From contig JAWKJB010000001.1 of the NCBI GenBank assembly GCA_041393965.1, positions 744,001 through 808,000 on the forward strand: a DNA stretch of 64,000 bases. The letters are read 5' to 3'. Shown here one piece after another: positions 1 through 8,619 of the stretch. The stretch is from Acidimicrobiia bacterium (GTDB lineage: Bacteria; Actinomycetota; Acidimicrobiia; Spongiisociales; UBA5794). A program made the translations under genes and the position numbers. Position 1 is the first letter of the stretch; every line of letters starts with the position of its first letter. The notes under the pieces were generated by a model. The model did no database searches. It was not told the origin of the DNA and was given only the letters and a program-made list of their open reading frames with translations.

Positions 1-231
1 CACGCCCATCACGATGACGGTTGCTCCATGAACGGCTTCCTCGATATCGGTGGTTGCCTGGAGTGTCGGAGGAAGGTCGAACCCTTCGAGATAGGCGTCG
101 TTGCGGTGGTGCGAATTGATCTGGGCTGCGATGTCCGGGTCGCGTGCCCAGATCACCGTCTCGACTCGTGGTGCGAGCATCGTGCCGATGGTTGTTCCCC
201 ACGATCCGGCCCCGACAACGGTGTACTTCAT
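1..231 (-). CDS. gpsA: Glycerol-3-phosphate dehydrogenase (NAD(P)+), partial
   Basis: Only the first 77 codons are in the window; the gene runs off the left edge. The N-terminus MKYTVVGAGSWGTTIGTMLA is the Rossmann dinucleotide-binding start (GxGxxG) of GpsA, followed by VIWARDPDIA and a VIVMGV strand, as in this family. The enzyme reduces dihydroxyacetone phosphate to sn-glycerol 3-phosphate for phospholipid synthesis in the cytoplasm. It diverges from the PhoH gene across a 95-bp gap. Identification is from family knowledge of the N-terminal motif only, since the substrate domain is not visible. Confidence 0.88.
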   Translation of the reverse strand, partial: MKYTVVGAGSWGTTIGTMLAPRVETVIWARDPDIAAQINSHHRNDAYLEGFDLPPTLQATTDIEEAVHGATVIVMGV

Positions 232-314
232 GCGCGAAGCGTACCCCCGTCGTGCAACGCTTTTCGGCTGAGATGCGAGGCACTGCGGTCCTTAGCACGC
301 GGTCTGCGGTCTGC

Positions 315-320
315 TAGGTT
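315..320 (+). promoter_or_regulatory. -10 box TAGGTT of the phoH gene
   Basis: TAGGTT is followed by 6 nt and then the GTG start at 327, with no Shine-Dalgarno between, which fits a leaderless transcript starting at the start codon. Confidence 0.5.
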
Positions 321-326
321 CGCCGC

Positions 327-1664
327 GTGCTTCCCTCGAGCGTGCAACGGACACCGGGCCACACCTCGTACATCGTCGACACCTGTGTCCTTCTCGCGGA
401 TCCGAACGCGATTCTGCGTTTTGACGAACACGCGGTTGTGCTGCCATTGGTCGTCATCGAAGAGCTCGACCGTCACAAGTCGAGGGTTGATGAGGTCGGT
501 GCGAACGCCCGAATGGCGATCCGACTCCTCGAAGACCTCGGCGCTTCGCGCGATGGCGGGCTCGGAGCCCCAAGAACACTCCCCGGAGGGGGTTCGGTGC
601 GGATCGAACTCAACGGGATCTCCTCCAAGCGGCTCCCCGAAGTCCTCGACCCGTCCACGCCCGATCACCGCATCCTCTCGACATGTCTCAACATCGACGA
701 TGAATTCGGCGGTGCCGTGCTCGTGACCAAGGACGCCGCCCTCCGCATCAAGGGCGCTCAACTCGGCATCGTCGTCGAAGACTATCGGGGAGACACCGTC
801 GAGGTCGATGAGTCGTACAGCGGTGTCCGCCAGATCGATGTTGCGACGAGCATCATCGATGCGATCTACGAATCCGGCAAGGTGGCCATCGAAGGCGTGC
901 AAGGCATCGTGAACCAGTACCTGATCTTGAAGGGGTCAGGATCGTCGTCGGCTCTCGCAAGGATCGTCCAGGGAGGCACCGATCCGATCGCTGTCCGCGT
1001 TCCTGGCATTCGGCATGTCTTCGGCATCGAGACAAAGGACACGCGCCAGGCCTTCGCGGCCGATCTCCTCCTCGATCCTGAAGTGACGGCGGTGAGCCTC
1101 ATGGGGATGGCCGGAACCGGCAAGACCTTTCTTTCGCTCGCTGCGGGCCTTGAGCAGGTGGTCGAAGCGGGGAGGTACCGTCGCGTGTCGGTGTACCGGC
1201 CGCTCATCGCGCTCGGTCGCCAGGAGGTCGGCTTTCTTCCCGGCGATCTTCACGACAAGCTCGAGCCGTGGATGGCAGCGGTTCATGACAACCTCTATGC
1301 GCTCTTCGATTCCGACGGAGGCAACCCGCGCCTCGCCGTGGAGGAGCTGTTCGAACGCGATGTCCTCGAGCTGGCCGCCGTCACCTATCTCCGGGGTCGG
1401 TCCATCACCAACGAGCTCGTCATCGTCGACGAAGCCCAGAACCTCGAACTGCCCACACTCAAGGTGATCCTCACGCGCATGGCTGCAAACTCGAAGGTGA
1501 TCTTCTGTGGGGACCTCACCCAGATCGACAATCCGTATGTGTCCCCGTATGGCGGGCTCGCCGCGCTCATCGAGAAGTTCAAAGGAAACCCGATGTTCGG
1601 GCATATCACGATGGAGCGAACCGTCCGGAGTCCTCTTGCGGAGTTGGCGACGCAGCTGTTGTGA
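327..1664 (+). CDS. phoH2: PIN-domain PhoH-family ATPase (PhoH2 type)
   Basis: This 445-aa protein joins an N-terminal PIN ribonuclease domain (about residues 14-135, starting YIVDTCVLLADPNAI, with acidic residues of the active site) to a C-terminal PhoH ATPase (about 230-445). Walker A is GMAGTGKT near residue 260 and Walker B is ELVIVDEAQN near 368. Proteins of this PhoH2 class are described as RNA helicase/ribonucleases, in some species with a toxin-antitoxin arrangement. No antitoxin-like small gene precedes it here, since the upstream 95 bp are a divergent promoter region. The GTG start is chosen because a -10 box lies 6 nt ahead of it. Confidence 0.88.
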   Translation: MLPSSVQRTPGHTSYIVDTCVLLADPNAILRFDEHAVVLPLVVIEELDRHKSRVDEVGANARMAIRLLEDLGASRDGGLGAPRTLPGGGSVRIELNGISSKRLPEVLDPSTPDHRILSTCLNIDDEFGGAVLVTKDAALRIKGAQLGIVVEDYRGDTVEVDESYSGVRQIDVATSIIDAIYESGKVAIEGVQGIVNQYLILKGSGSSSALARIVQGGTDPIAVRVPGIRHVFGIETKDTRQAFAADLLLDPEVTAVSLMGMAGTGKTFLSLAAGLEQVVEAGRYRRVSVYRPLIALGRQEVGFLPGDLHDKLEPWMAAVHDNLYALFDSDGGNPRLAVEELFERDVLELAAVTYLRGRSITNELVIVDEAQNLELPTLKVILTRMAANSKVIFCGDLTQIDNPYVSPYGGLAALIEKFKGNPMFGHITMERTVRSPLAELATQLL

Positions 1665-1767
1665 TCACCCCCTCGGCAATCGCTGGCGCGACTGACTGAC
1701 GGGAGCCGGACCGCGGTCGTCCGCTCGGAGGTGACGGCGGTGCCCTTGGGCGCTGATGGTCGTGCTC

Positions 1768-1773
1768 TAGTCT
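1768..1773 (+). promoter_or_regulatory. -10 box TAGTCT of the MFS gene
   Basis: TAGTCT lies 7 nt before the ATG at 1781. No ribosome-binding site is seen, so a leaderless mRNA is likely. Confidence 0.5.
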
Positions 1774-1780
1774 GATCGCC

Positions 1781-3148
1781 ATGCCACCGACGAGCGACGA
1801 CGGAGACCGGAAGGTTGTCGTGTGGTCCGAGACGGCCCTCGAGGGCGTCGTGCGGTCCTTCGGCGCCGCGTTCACCTCGGTGTTCCGAGGCTGGGGCCAT
1901 GGCTATGGTCGGCTTGCCGAATCCCACGGGGCGTCCGTTGCAGGGGATGCGCTCGTTGCGGTTGCGCTGGCCGGATCGTTGTTCTTTTCCGTTCCCTCCA
2001 CCGAAGCCCGCTCGAATGTTGCGCTCTACCTGCTCATCACGCTTGCCCCGTTTGCCCTCATCGGCCCTGTCCTGAGCAGGATCTTCGAGCGTTCCCCTGG
2101 CGCATACCGGGCAGGGCTCGCGATCTCCGCACTCGGCCGAATCGGTGTTTCGTTCGGGCTGATGCTCACCATCGACTCGCTGTGGTTGTTCCCGTTCGCC
2201 TTCCTTTCGCTCGTGCTGTCTCGCTTTCACGGTATCTCGAGGTCGAGTGTGCTGCCCGTGGTGGTGCGCGACACCAACGAGCTCATCGACGCGAACGCCC
2301 GCCTCGCGAGGGCGGGTGTCATCGCGGGGGCGGTGGTTGTCCCCGTCGGAGCAGGGCTCAATGTGCTGTTCGGGTCGACCGCGGTGCTGATGATGTCGAT
2401 CGTGTTCTACACGATCTCGGCCGTTGCAGCGGCACAACTTCCCGCCGTTCCGAGACCCAAACGCAAGGTTGTGACCGGCCCACGGGCCCGTTTGCCACGG
2501 TCGGTTCGTCTCGCACGGTTTGCAACGGCCGGTGTCCGGTTCCTCAACGGGTATCTGGTGCTGTTGATTGCCTTTTCGATTCGGGACGCGGATTCGGGAT
2601 TCGGAAGCCTCGCGGTGCTCTTGGGGGCCGCAGGGCTCGGATTCTTCCTTTCGGCATGGGTAGCGCCGGCAATCGGATCCCGCGTCAGGGAGGAACCCAT
2701 GGTCGTCGGTGCCCTTGCGGTCCAGGCGATCGCAGCCTTCATCGGCGCCCAACTCGATTCCCTCACGGCTGCCGCCATCCTCGTCGCTGCTGCCGGCTTC
2801 GCGTGGGGAACGGCGAAGTTCGCATTCGACGGGATCATGCATGTGCTTGTTGATGAAGACAACAGGGCATGGGCGTTCACGAATGCTGAGACGATCTTCC
2901 AGATCGCGTGGGTCATCGGAGGTCTGATCCCGGTCCTGCCGTTCTGGCCGAGAGATCTCGGTCTGTTCTCGGCCGGTGTGGTCGCTCTTGTGATCCAGGT
3001 CGTCTATGTCAGTCTCGTGCTGCTCCCGATCGCCGACGAGCGAACCGCCTCCGCTTCCGTGTCGACATCGCCGCACACCCAACGAGCCGGTCCCATGGAA
3101 GCCGAAGCCCCAACTGCCGACGGGCCGGGGGTCCTTGATCTGCTGTAG
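1781..3148 (+). CDS. MFS-type membrane transporter
   Basis: The 455-aa product has a soluble N-terminus of about 55 residues and then roughly 10-12 hydrophobic segments with short cytoplasmic loops, the pattern of the major facilitator superfamily. A basic central loop (about residues 215-245, RPKRKV...RLPRSVRLARF) separates the two halves. The C-terminal tail of about 35 residues is polar. Substrate cannot be told from the sequence. It ends 33 bp from the convergent hflX gene. The start ATG is supported by a -10 box 7 nt upstream. Confidence 0.7.
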   Translation: MPPTSDDGDRKVVVWSETALEGVVRSFGAAFTSVFRGWGHGYGRLAESHGASVAGDALVAVALAGSLFFSVPSTEARSNVALYLLITLAPFALIGPVLSRIFERSPGAYRAGLAISALGRIGVSFGLMLTIDSLWLFPFAFLSLVLSRFHGISRSSVLPVVVRDTNELIDANARLARAGVIAGAVVVPVGAGLNVLFGSTAVLMMSIVFYTISAVAAAQLPAVPRPKRKVVTGPRARLPRSVRLARFATAGVRFLNGYLVLLIAFSIRDADSGFGSLAVLLGAAGLGFFLSAWVAPAIGSRVREEPMVVGALAVQAIAAFIGAQLDSLTAAAILVAAAGFAWGTAKFAFDGIMHVLVDEDNRAWAFTNAETIFQIAWVIGGLIPVLPFWPRDLGLFSAGVVALVIQVVYVSLVLLPIADERTASASVSTSPHTQRAGPMEAEAPTADGPGVLDLL

Positions 3149-3181
3149 ACCGAGGTGTCGAGGTGAACGAGGTGTACAGTG

Positions 3182-4522
3182 TCAGATGTCGGCTGGCGCC
3201 GGAGCTTCAGGCGCAAATGCGCGGAACCGGTGTGCCTCGGTGCTCGGGAGTCGAACCGTGAGGTCGGTCCCCGAATCGGTGTGGCCGAGCTCGAGGACAT
3301 CGCCGACGGAATGGATGTCGGCGATGACATCTCCCCGCGCGTACGGAATCGAGAGTGCGAGCTCGACCGTTTGGGCGGCGAGGCTGACCACCACCTGCTC
3401 GAGCAGTTGTGGTATTCCGTGCCCGGTCAGTGACGAGACGAACACGGCGTCCGGATGCAGTGCCTCAAGACGGCGTATCGCGGTGTGGTCGAGAGCATCG
3501 ATCTTGTTGAACACGATCAGCTCGGGGACATCTGAGGCGCCGATGTCATCGAGGACGAGTCGCACCGTGGCGATGTGCTCCTCGAATTGGGCGTCCGACG
3601 CGTCGACGAGATGCAAGAGCAGATCCGCATCAGCGACTTCCTCGAGCGTCGACCGGAACGCCTCCACCAGTTCGTGCGGCAGATCCCGAACGAATCCGAC
3701 CGTGTCTGATAGGAGGGCATTGTGGCCGTGTGGGAGCTCCAGTTTGCGAATCGTCGAGTCAAGGGTCGCGAAGAGACGGTCCTCCACGAGGACTCCGGCG
3801 TCGGTGAGACGATTGAACAGCGTCGACTTTCCTGCATTCGTATAGCCGACGATCGCGATGACAGGGTTACCGGATCGCTGTCGCTGCTTGCTTCGCGTCG
3901 CGCGGGAACGGCGTGCATCGGTGAGCTCGCGTTCGATCGTACGAATCCGATCGAGGATCCGGCGGCGATCGGTCTCCAGCTTGGTCTCGCCGGGGCCCCT
4001 CGTCCCGATACCTGCTCCCAGCCGTGAGAGCTCGACACCCTTGCCGCGCAGTCTCGGGAGCCGGTAGCGGTACTGGGCAAGCTCGACCTGGAGCCGTCCT
4101 TCGCGCGTGTGCGCATGTTGAGCAAAGATGTCGAGGATCAGGGCGACCCGGTCGACGACATCGCATTGGAACGCCTGCTGGAGGTTCCGCTGCTGGGCGG
4201 GCGACAGTTCGTTGTCGAAGACGACGACATCGATGTCGGCTGCACGCGATTCTGTAACCAGTTCGTTGAGCTTGCCCTTCCCGATGAAGGTCGCGGGATC
4301 AGGTCGTTCCCGCCGCACGAGGACGGCATCGACTGGGTCAGAGCCAGCGGTGTCCGTAAGGAGTCCGAGTTCGGCGAGGCTGACCCAGCCCGCTTCCTCG
4401 TCGCGGCGGGACCGGGCGACTCCGACGAGGAGCGCCCGCTGTCGGGCGACATCAAGATCGGTGACTGAGGCGGTGAGACGCTGTCGCTGGCGGGCGACAT
4501 GGGCATCGGTCGAGTCGGCCAT
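3182..4522 (-). CDS. hflX: GTPase HflX
   Basis: A 446-aa ribosome-associated GTPase. The N-terminal HflX domain carries FIGKGKLNEL and the glycine/arginine-rich stretch GAGIGTRGPGETKLETDRRR before a helical linker. The G domain follows with G1 GYTNAGKST (about residue 226), G3 DTVGF and G4 NKID (FNKIDAL). HflX binds and splits or rescues stalled ribosomes in the cytoplasm, especially after stress, in species where it has been studied. Length and domain order are normal. It converges on the MFS gene and is divergent from the substrate-binding protein gene. Confidence 0.93.
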   Translation of the reverse strand: MADSTDAHVARQRQRLTASVTDLDVARQRALLVGVARSRRDEEAGWVSLAELGLLTDTAGSDPVDAVLVRRERPDPATFIGKGKLNELVTESRAADIDVVVFDNELSPAQQRNLQQAFQCDVVDRVALILDIFAQHAHTREGRLQVELAQYRYRLPRLRGKGVELSRLGAGIGTRGPGETKLETDRRRILDRIRTIERELTDARRSRATRSKQRQRSGNPVIAIVGYTNAGKSTLFNRLTDAGVLVEDRLFATLDSTIRKLELPHGHNALLSDTVGFVRDLPHELVEAFRSTLEEVADADLLLHLVDASDAQFEEHIATVRLVLDDIGASDVPELIVFNKIDALDHTAIRRLEALHPDAVFVSSLTGHGIPQLLEQVVVSLAAQTVELALSIPYARGDVIADIHSVGDVLELGHTDSGTDLTVRLPSTEAHRFRAFAPEAPAPADI

Positions 4523-4604
4523 GGTCGTAACGCTACTCCCGTGTCGAGTCCACGATTCGAAGCGGTGATGTGATGGAATCTTGCCGGTCGCGCCCGAGGG
4601 TGTC

Positions 4605-4610
4605 TACGCT
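4605..4610 (+). promoter_or_regulatory. Probable -10 box TACGCT of the livK-like gene
   Basis: TACGCT precedes a leader of about 50 nt that ends in a good Shine-Dalgarno (TTGGAGG at 4652-4658) ahead of the GTG start at 4666, so this gene, unlike many neighbours, appears to have a normal leader. Confidence 0.4.
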
Positions 4611-4665
4611 TGGAGTGACGCGGCGCTCTGTTGCCGCGTCCTGAGAACGACTTGGAGGCATTCAA

Positions 4666-5997
4666 GTGAATGAGAATCTGAAGAAATGGCTGCCGTGGAT
4701 CGCGGTCGCGGCCGTTGCAGTGATCGTGATTGTGATCATTGCACTGTCAGGTGGAGATGACGACGACATGTCGGCGGACACCACGACGACAAGCGAAGCA
4801 CCGGCTGACACGACAACGACGGCACCGGCAGACACGACGACCTCGTCAACCGAGGCTCCGGTTGTGTTCGAGCCGGTTCCCCTTGCGATCGGCGCGATGA
4901 TGCCGCAGACCGGTGGTCTGTCGGCGATCGTTGCCGCACTCGAGGAACCGATCCGTATGGCGGTCGACGAGATGAATGCGGTTTCGGCGGGCCTCGTGAC
5001 CGTCGAATACGCCGATACGGGCACTGACCCGGCGATCGCTTCGACCAATCTGGACCAGTTCCTGACCGGGAACCACCAGGCGATCCTTGGTCCGGCGGCG
5101 ACCGGTGTGACGCTCGGCGTGTTCGACAAGATCAACGAGAGCCAGCTGCCGATGTGTTCGGGTTCGAACACCGGTGCTGCACTGTCAGCGGCGACCTACG
5201 ACCCGTACTACACGAGGACTGCTCCGTCTGACAACATCCAGGCACCGGCTCTTGGTGACCTCGTGCTTGGGGACGGTGAGTCGAATGTTGCGGTCGTGTG
5301 GCGATCCGACGAGTACGGGCGCGGCTTCGGTGAGGCCCTCGCCAAGTACCACGAAGACAGTGGTGCAACGGTTCCCCTCGCCGAGGGTTACGACCACAAC
5401 GCCGCATCGTTCTCCGATGTTGCGGCTTCGGTTGTCGATTCGGGTGCGACTGCTCTCGTCATGATCACCTTCGATGAGGGTGCCCAGATCCTCCAGGATC
5501 TCCAGGGCGCAGGATTCGATGGCCAGATCTATGTGGCGGACGGATTCAAGGACAATGTGACGGTCGACTCGGTGGGTGGCAACGCCGCCCTGCTCGAGGG
5601 CATCCGGGGTACGGCGCCATCGTCGGCTCCCGAAAACGGCGACCCAACCTTCCCTGACCGCTTCGCGGCCTTCTCGCCTGGCACCCCGACGATCTTCTCA
5701 GCGCATTTCTACGACTGCGCGATCGTGACGGTTCTTGCCGCCCAGGAGGCCCAGACGAACGACCCGACCGTGTTCGTCAACAACATGATCACGGTCACGA
5801 AGGATGGCGAGAAGTGCACTTCGTTCGCGGACTGCTTCGCGCTGCTCCAAGAGGGCAAGGACATCGACTATGACGGTGCGTCCGGTCCGTTGGACTTCGG
5901 TCCGAACGGGGAACCGACGATCGGAACATACGACTTGTTTGAGTACGACGCCGAAGGCGCTCCTCAGACCTTCGACCAGATCGTCGGTTCGATCTAG
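4666..5997 (+). CDS. Branched-chain amino-acid type ABC transporter substrate-binding protein, membrane-anchored
   Basis: A 443-aa type I periplasmic-binding-fold (LivJ/LivK, Peripla_BP_6) protein. The mature fold starts around PLAIGAMMPQTGGLSAI (residue 70) and has the usual two lobes. Unlike most actinobacterial binding proteins it shows no lipobox cysteine: the N-terminus is a transmembrane helix (about residues 8-27) followed by acidic residues and a Thr-rich linker, so it is probably tethered by that helix. Two cysteines close together near residue 385 (KCTSFADC) suggest a disulfide. It sits convergent to the livHMGF operon, separated by a hairpin. Ligand could be an amino acid, urea or amide. 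Confidence 0.88.
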   Translation: MNENLKKWLPWIAVAAVAVIVIVIIALSGGDDDDMSADTTTTSEAPADTTTTAPADTTTSSTEAPVVFEPVPLAIGAMMPQTGGLSAIVAALEEPIRMAVDEMNAVSAGLVTVEYADTGTDPAIASTNLDQFLTGNHQAILGPAATGVTLGVFDKINESQLPMCSGSNTGAALSAATYDPYYTRTAPSDNIQAPALGDLVLGDGESNVAVVWRSDEYGRGFGEALAKYHEDSGATVPLAEGYDHNAASFSDVAASVVDSGATALVMITFDEGAQILQDLQGAGFDGQIYVADGFKDNVTVDSVGGNAALLEGIRGTAPSSAPENGDPTFPDRFAAFSPGTPTIFSAHFYDCAIVTVLAAQEAQTNDPTVFVNNMITVTKDGEKCTSFADCFALLQEGKDIDYDGASGPLDFGPNGEPTIGTYDLFEYDAEGAPQTFDQIVGSI

Positions 5998-6018
5998 TCG
6001 ACGAGTCGTCCGAGACGA

Positions 6019-6044
6019 GACGGGGTCCGGCAACGGGCCCCGTC
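6019..6044. terminator. Bidirectional hairpin between the binding-protein gene and livF
   Basis: GACGGGGTCC (6019-6028) pairs with GGGCCCCGTC (6035-6044) around a 6-nt loop, nine Watson-Crick pairs and one G-T pair. It lies between two convergent genes, the expected place for a shared terminator, though no U-run follows. Confidence 0.6.
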
Positions 6045-6078
6045 TTCGCGTGGTCTGTCCTTTCGTGGTCTCGTCACA

Positions 6079-6807
6079 TCAGTCGGTTCGCCCGAGCGTG
6101 CCGAGGTACAGGCCGATGACATTCTCGTCGTGGAGCAATTCGTGGCCGGTACCGGTGTACGCGTTGGCTCCCTGGTCGAGGACATACCCCCGGTCCGCGA
6201 TCTCGAGGCACCGTCGAGCGTTCTGCTCGACCATCAGCACCGACACTCCCGAATCGGCGATCTCTCGGACCCGGCGGAAGACAAGGCTCTGATTTGCTGG
6301 CGAGAGACCTGCCGACGGCTCGTCGAGGAGGAGGAGGGACGGCGCCGTCATCAGGGCCCTGCCCATGGCCACCATCTGGCGCTCACCCCCCGACAGCGAA
6401 CCTGCCTTCTGATGTGACCGTTGCGCAAGAAGCGGAAAGAGGCGTTCAACGGTCGGGATCCGTTCATCCCATCGCTTGGGATCGGTGAACAAGCCCATCT
6501 CGAGGTTTTCTTGAACGGTGAGGGACGGGAAGACATTCGCCCGTTGCGGCACATAGCCGACACCCGCCCTGACGAGGTCGTGCGCGGCCCGGTTCGTGAT
6601 GTCCTCGCCGTTGAGACGCACTTCGCCGTCGCGTACGCTCACAAGGCCGAACACGGCCTTGATGAGGGTCGACTTCCCTGCACCGTTCGGCCCGATGATG
6701 CCAACGAGTTCGCCGGGATCGACATGGAGATCGACGCCACGCAGCACATCGACCCCCGGAATGTACCCGGCACGCACTTTGGTCGCGGTCAGTAGCGGAT
6801 CCGTCAT
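6079..6807 (-). CDS. livF: ABC transporter ATP-binding protein LivF
   Basis: A 242-aa ATPase subunit with Walker A GPNGAGKST, signature LSGGERQMV and Walker B LLLLDEPSAGL in standard order. Length and the LivF-like C-terminus (EQNARRCLEIADRGYVLDQG) place it as the shorter ATPase of a branched-chain amino acid type (HAAT) importer. Its ATG overlaps the livG stop in an ATGA junction, implying translational coupling. It acts on the cytoplasmic face with LivG, LivM and LivH. Confidence 0.93.
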   Translation of the reverse strand: MTDPLLTATKVRAGYIPGVDVLRGVDLHVDPGELVGIIGPNGAGKSTLIKAVFGLVSVRDGEVRLNGEDITNRAAHDLVRAGVGYVPQRANVFPSLTVQENLEMGLFTDPKRWDERIPTVERLFPLLAQRSHQKAGSLSGGERQMVAMGRALMTAPSLLLLDEPSAGLSPANQSLVFRRVREIADSGVSVLMVEQNARRCLEIADRGYVLDQGANAYTGTGHELLHDENVIGLYLGTLGRTD

Positions 6808-7637
6808 GTGGCCTCCTCCCCATGCTGTCGACCGAGGTATGCGTCGATCACCATCTCGTTGTTCGCAATCGCCCGCGGCGGACCCTCTGCGATGACCTCA
6901 CCTTCGGCGAGGACGACGACCCAGTCCGAGATTTCCTGCACGACATCCATGTCGTGTTCGATGAAGATCACCGTCATGCCGTCGTCACGGAGGCTCGTGA
7001 TGTGCCCGAGGAGCGACTGGGTCAGGGCCGGGTTCACCCCAGCCATTGGTTCGTCGAGCATGATCACTTCAGGGTCGACCATGAGGGCGCGGGCAACTTC
7101 GAGGAGCTTCCTCTGCCCCCCCGAGAGGGATCCGGCGAACTCGTCCTGCATGTGTGCCAGCCCGAATCGGTCGAGTAACGCTCGTGCCTTGTCGGTGGCG
7201 GCGCGCTCGGCCCGGGCCCAACCCCCAAAGAGAGCTCCCCGAAGCGTCTCGCCGGGGTTCTTCTGGTCGGCGACATGCATGTTCTCGATGACGGTCAACC
7301 GCGCGAGGGACTTCGTCAACTGGAAGGTACGGACCATGCCGCGACGCGCGACGCGATAGGCAGGTATTCCGATGAGCGGTCCTCCGTTGAGGTCCCAGTG
7401 TCCGTGGTCGGGGTCATCGAATCCGCTGATGAGGTTGAACAAGGTGGTCTTCCCTGCTCCATTCGGACCGATCAGGGAGGTGATCGTGTGCCGCTCGATC
7501 TCGAGATGGTGCACATCGACCGCGTGGAGCCCGCCGAAGGACTTGCGCAGCCCGTCGATCGTGACGATCGGATCGGGCTTTGGCACGCCCGGGACGGCTT
7601 CGACGCCATCGAGCCGGTGGTGGCGTTCAGTGGTCAT
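6804..7637 (-). CDS. livG: ABC transporter ATP-binding protein LivG
   Basis: A 277-aa ATPase with Walker A GPNGAGKTTLFN, signature LSGGQRKLLEVARALM and Walker B VIMLDEPMAGVNP; the AGVNP variant after Walker B is the LivG hallmark. The ATG at 7637 is preferred; a start five codons upstream at 7652 is possible. The 5' end overlaps the livM stop by 11 bp and the 3' end overlaps livF by 4 bp, so all four genes form one transcript. It hydrolyses ATP to drive uptake through LivH/LivM. Confidence 0.92.
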   Translation of the reverse strand: MTTERHHRLDGVEAVPGVPKPDPIVTIDGLRKSFGGLHAVDVHHLEIERHTITSLIGPNGAGKTTLFNLISGFDDPDHGHWDLNGGPLIGIPAYRVARRGMVRTFQLTKSLARLTVIENMHVADQKNPGETLRGALFGGWARAERAATDKARALLDRFGLAHMQDEFAGSLSGGQRKLLEVARALMVDPEVIMLDEPMAGVNPALTQSLLGHITSLRDDGMTVIFIEHDMDVVQEISDWVVVLAEGEVIAEGPPRAIANNEMVIDAYLGRQHGEEAT

Positions 7638-8619
7638 CGATGAGGCTCTCATTCAGATCGCCAACAATGCCCTGCGGGCGGAAGATCATCAACACCATCA
7701 GTCCCACCCCGACGAGGATGAGCTTGACCTGTCCCGCTTCCGCCGGTGTCAGGAGGTTCCCAACCCAGTCGATGTTCGCCTGCGCTTGGGACATGAACCC
7801 GTCGAACGCGAAGAAGACGAATTGGAAGATGAGCGCGCCGATGATGGGTCCAAGAATGGTGCCTGCCCCGCCGAGTATCACGATGACATACAGGATGAAG
7901 GTGAGCCGCGGCAGGTAGGCATCGGGTGTCACATTCTGCTGCTCGATCGCAAGCAGGATGCCCGACACTGCGCCGATGGCGCCACCGAGCATGAGTGACT
8001 GCAGTTTGTAGCCGAACACATTCTTGCCGAGGGAGCTCGTTGCGTCCTCGTCCTCACGGATCGCCCGAAGGACCCTGCCCCATGGGCTCTTGATCAGGCG
8101 ACGCACGACGAGCGCGAGAAGACACACGACAACCCAGCTGACGATCATCATCCACAGCGACCTTCCCGTCACCGTCCAGCGCCCAAACCCGTACACGGCG
8201 CCTCCGGGGAACGGGTTCAAGTCGAAGAATGCATTGGCGAAGCCCTGGATGCCGAAGACCCCGTTCGTCAACGGCTCTGCCCATGAGGACCGCACGATGA
8301 GCCGCAGCGCTTCTGCGACGGCGATCGTTGTGATGGCGAGATAGTCAGCCCGCAGCCGGAGGGTCGGAAGTCCGAGAACGAGTCCGAGGACAACAGCGAC
8401 AAGGATCCCGACCGGGATACCGAGCCACAGAGAGCCACCTGCCTCGACGGTGATGGCCATTCCGTACGCACCGACCATCATGAATGCAACCTGGCCGAAG
8501 TTGAGCAAACCCGTGTATCCGAACTGGAGGTTCAGGCTGATGGCCGACACTGCGTACGCGGCGGTCACCGGGCCGATCATGGCGAGAACCCCGTCACGGA
8601 GGATCGCTACGACATCCAT
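7627..8619 (-). CDS. livM: ABC transporter permease LivM
   Basis: A 330-aa polytopic membrane protein with 8-9 hydrophobic segments. It has the LivM signatures NLQFGYTGLLNFGQVAFMMV near the N-terminus, the cytoplasmic coupling loop SPWGRVLRAIREDEDAT, and GGAGTILGPIIGALI near the C-terminus. ATG at 8619 shares its A with the livH stop codon (TGATG), indicating coupled translation. It pairs with LivH to form the translocation pore. Confidence 0.93.
   Translation of the reverse strand: MDVVAILRDGVLAMIGPVTAAYAVSAISLNLQFGYTGLLNFGQVAFMMVGAYGMAITVEAGGSLWLGIPVGILVAVVLGLVLGLPTLRLRADYLAITTIAVAEALRLIVRSSWAEPLTNGVFGIQGFANAFFDLNPFPGGAVYGFGRWTVTGRSLWMMIVSWVVVCLLALVVRRLIKSPWGRVLRAIREDEDATSSLGKNVFGYKLQSLMLGGAIGAVSGILLAIEQQNVTPDAYLPRLTFILYVIVILGGAGTILGPIIGALIFQFVFFAFDGFMSQAQANIDWVGNLLTPAEAGQVKLILVGVGLMVLMIFRPQGIVGDLNESLIDDH

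Noticed and set aside
1385..3082. 565-codon open frame on the minus strand
   Set aside because: It lies antisense to the PhoH and MFS genes, is rich in Arg/Gly/His with no domain, and arises from the G/C-rich third positions of those genes.
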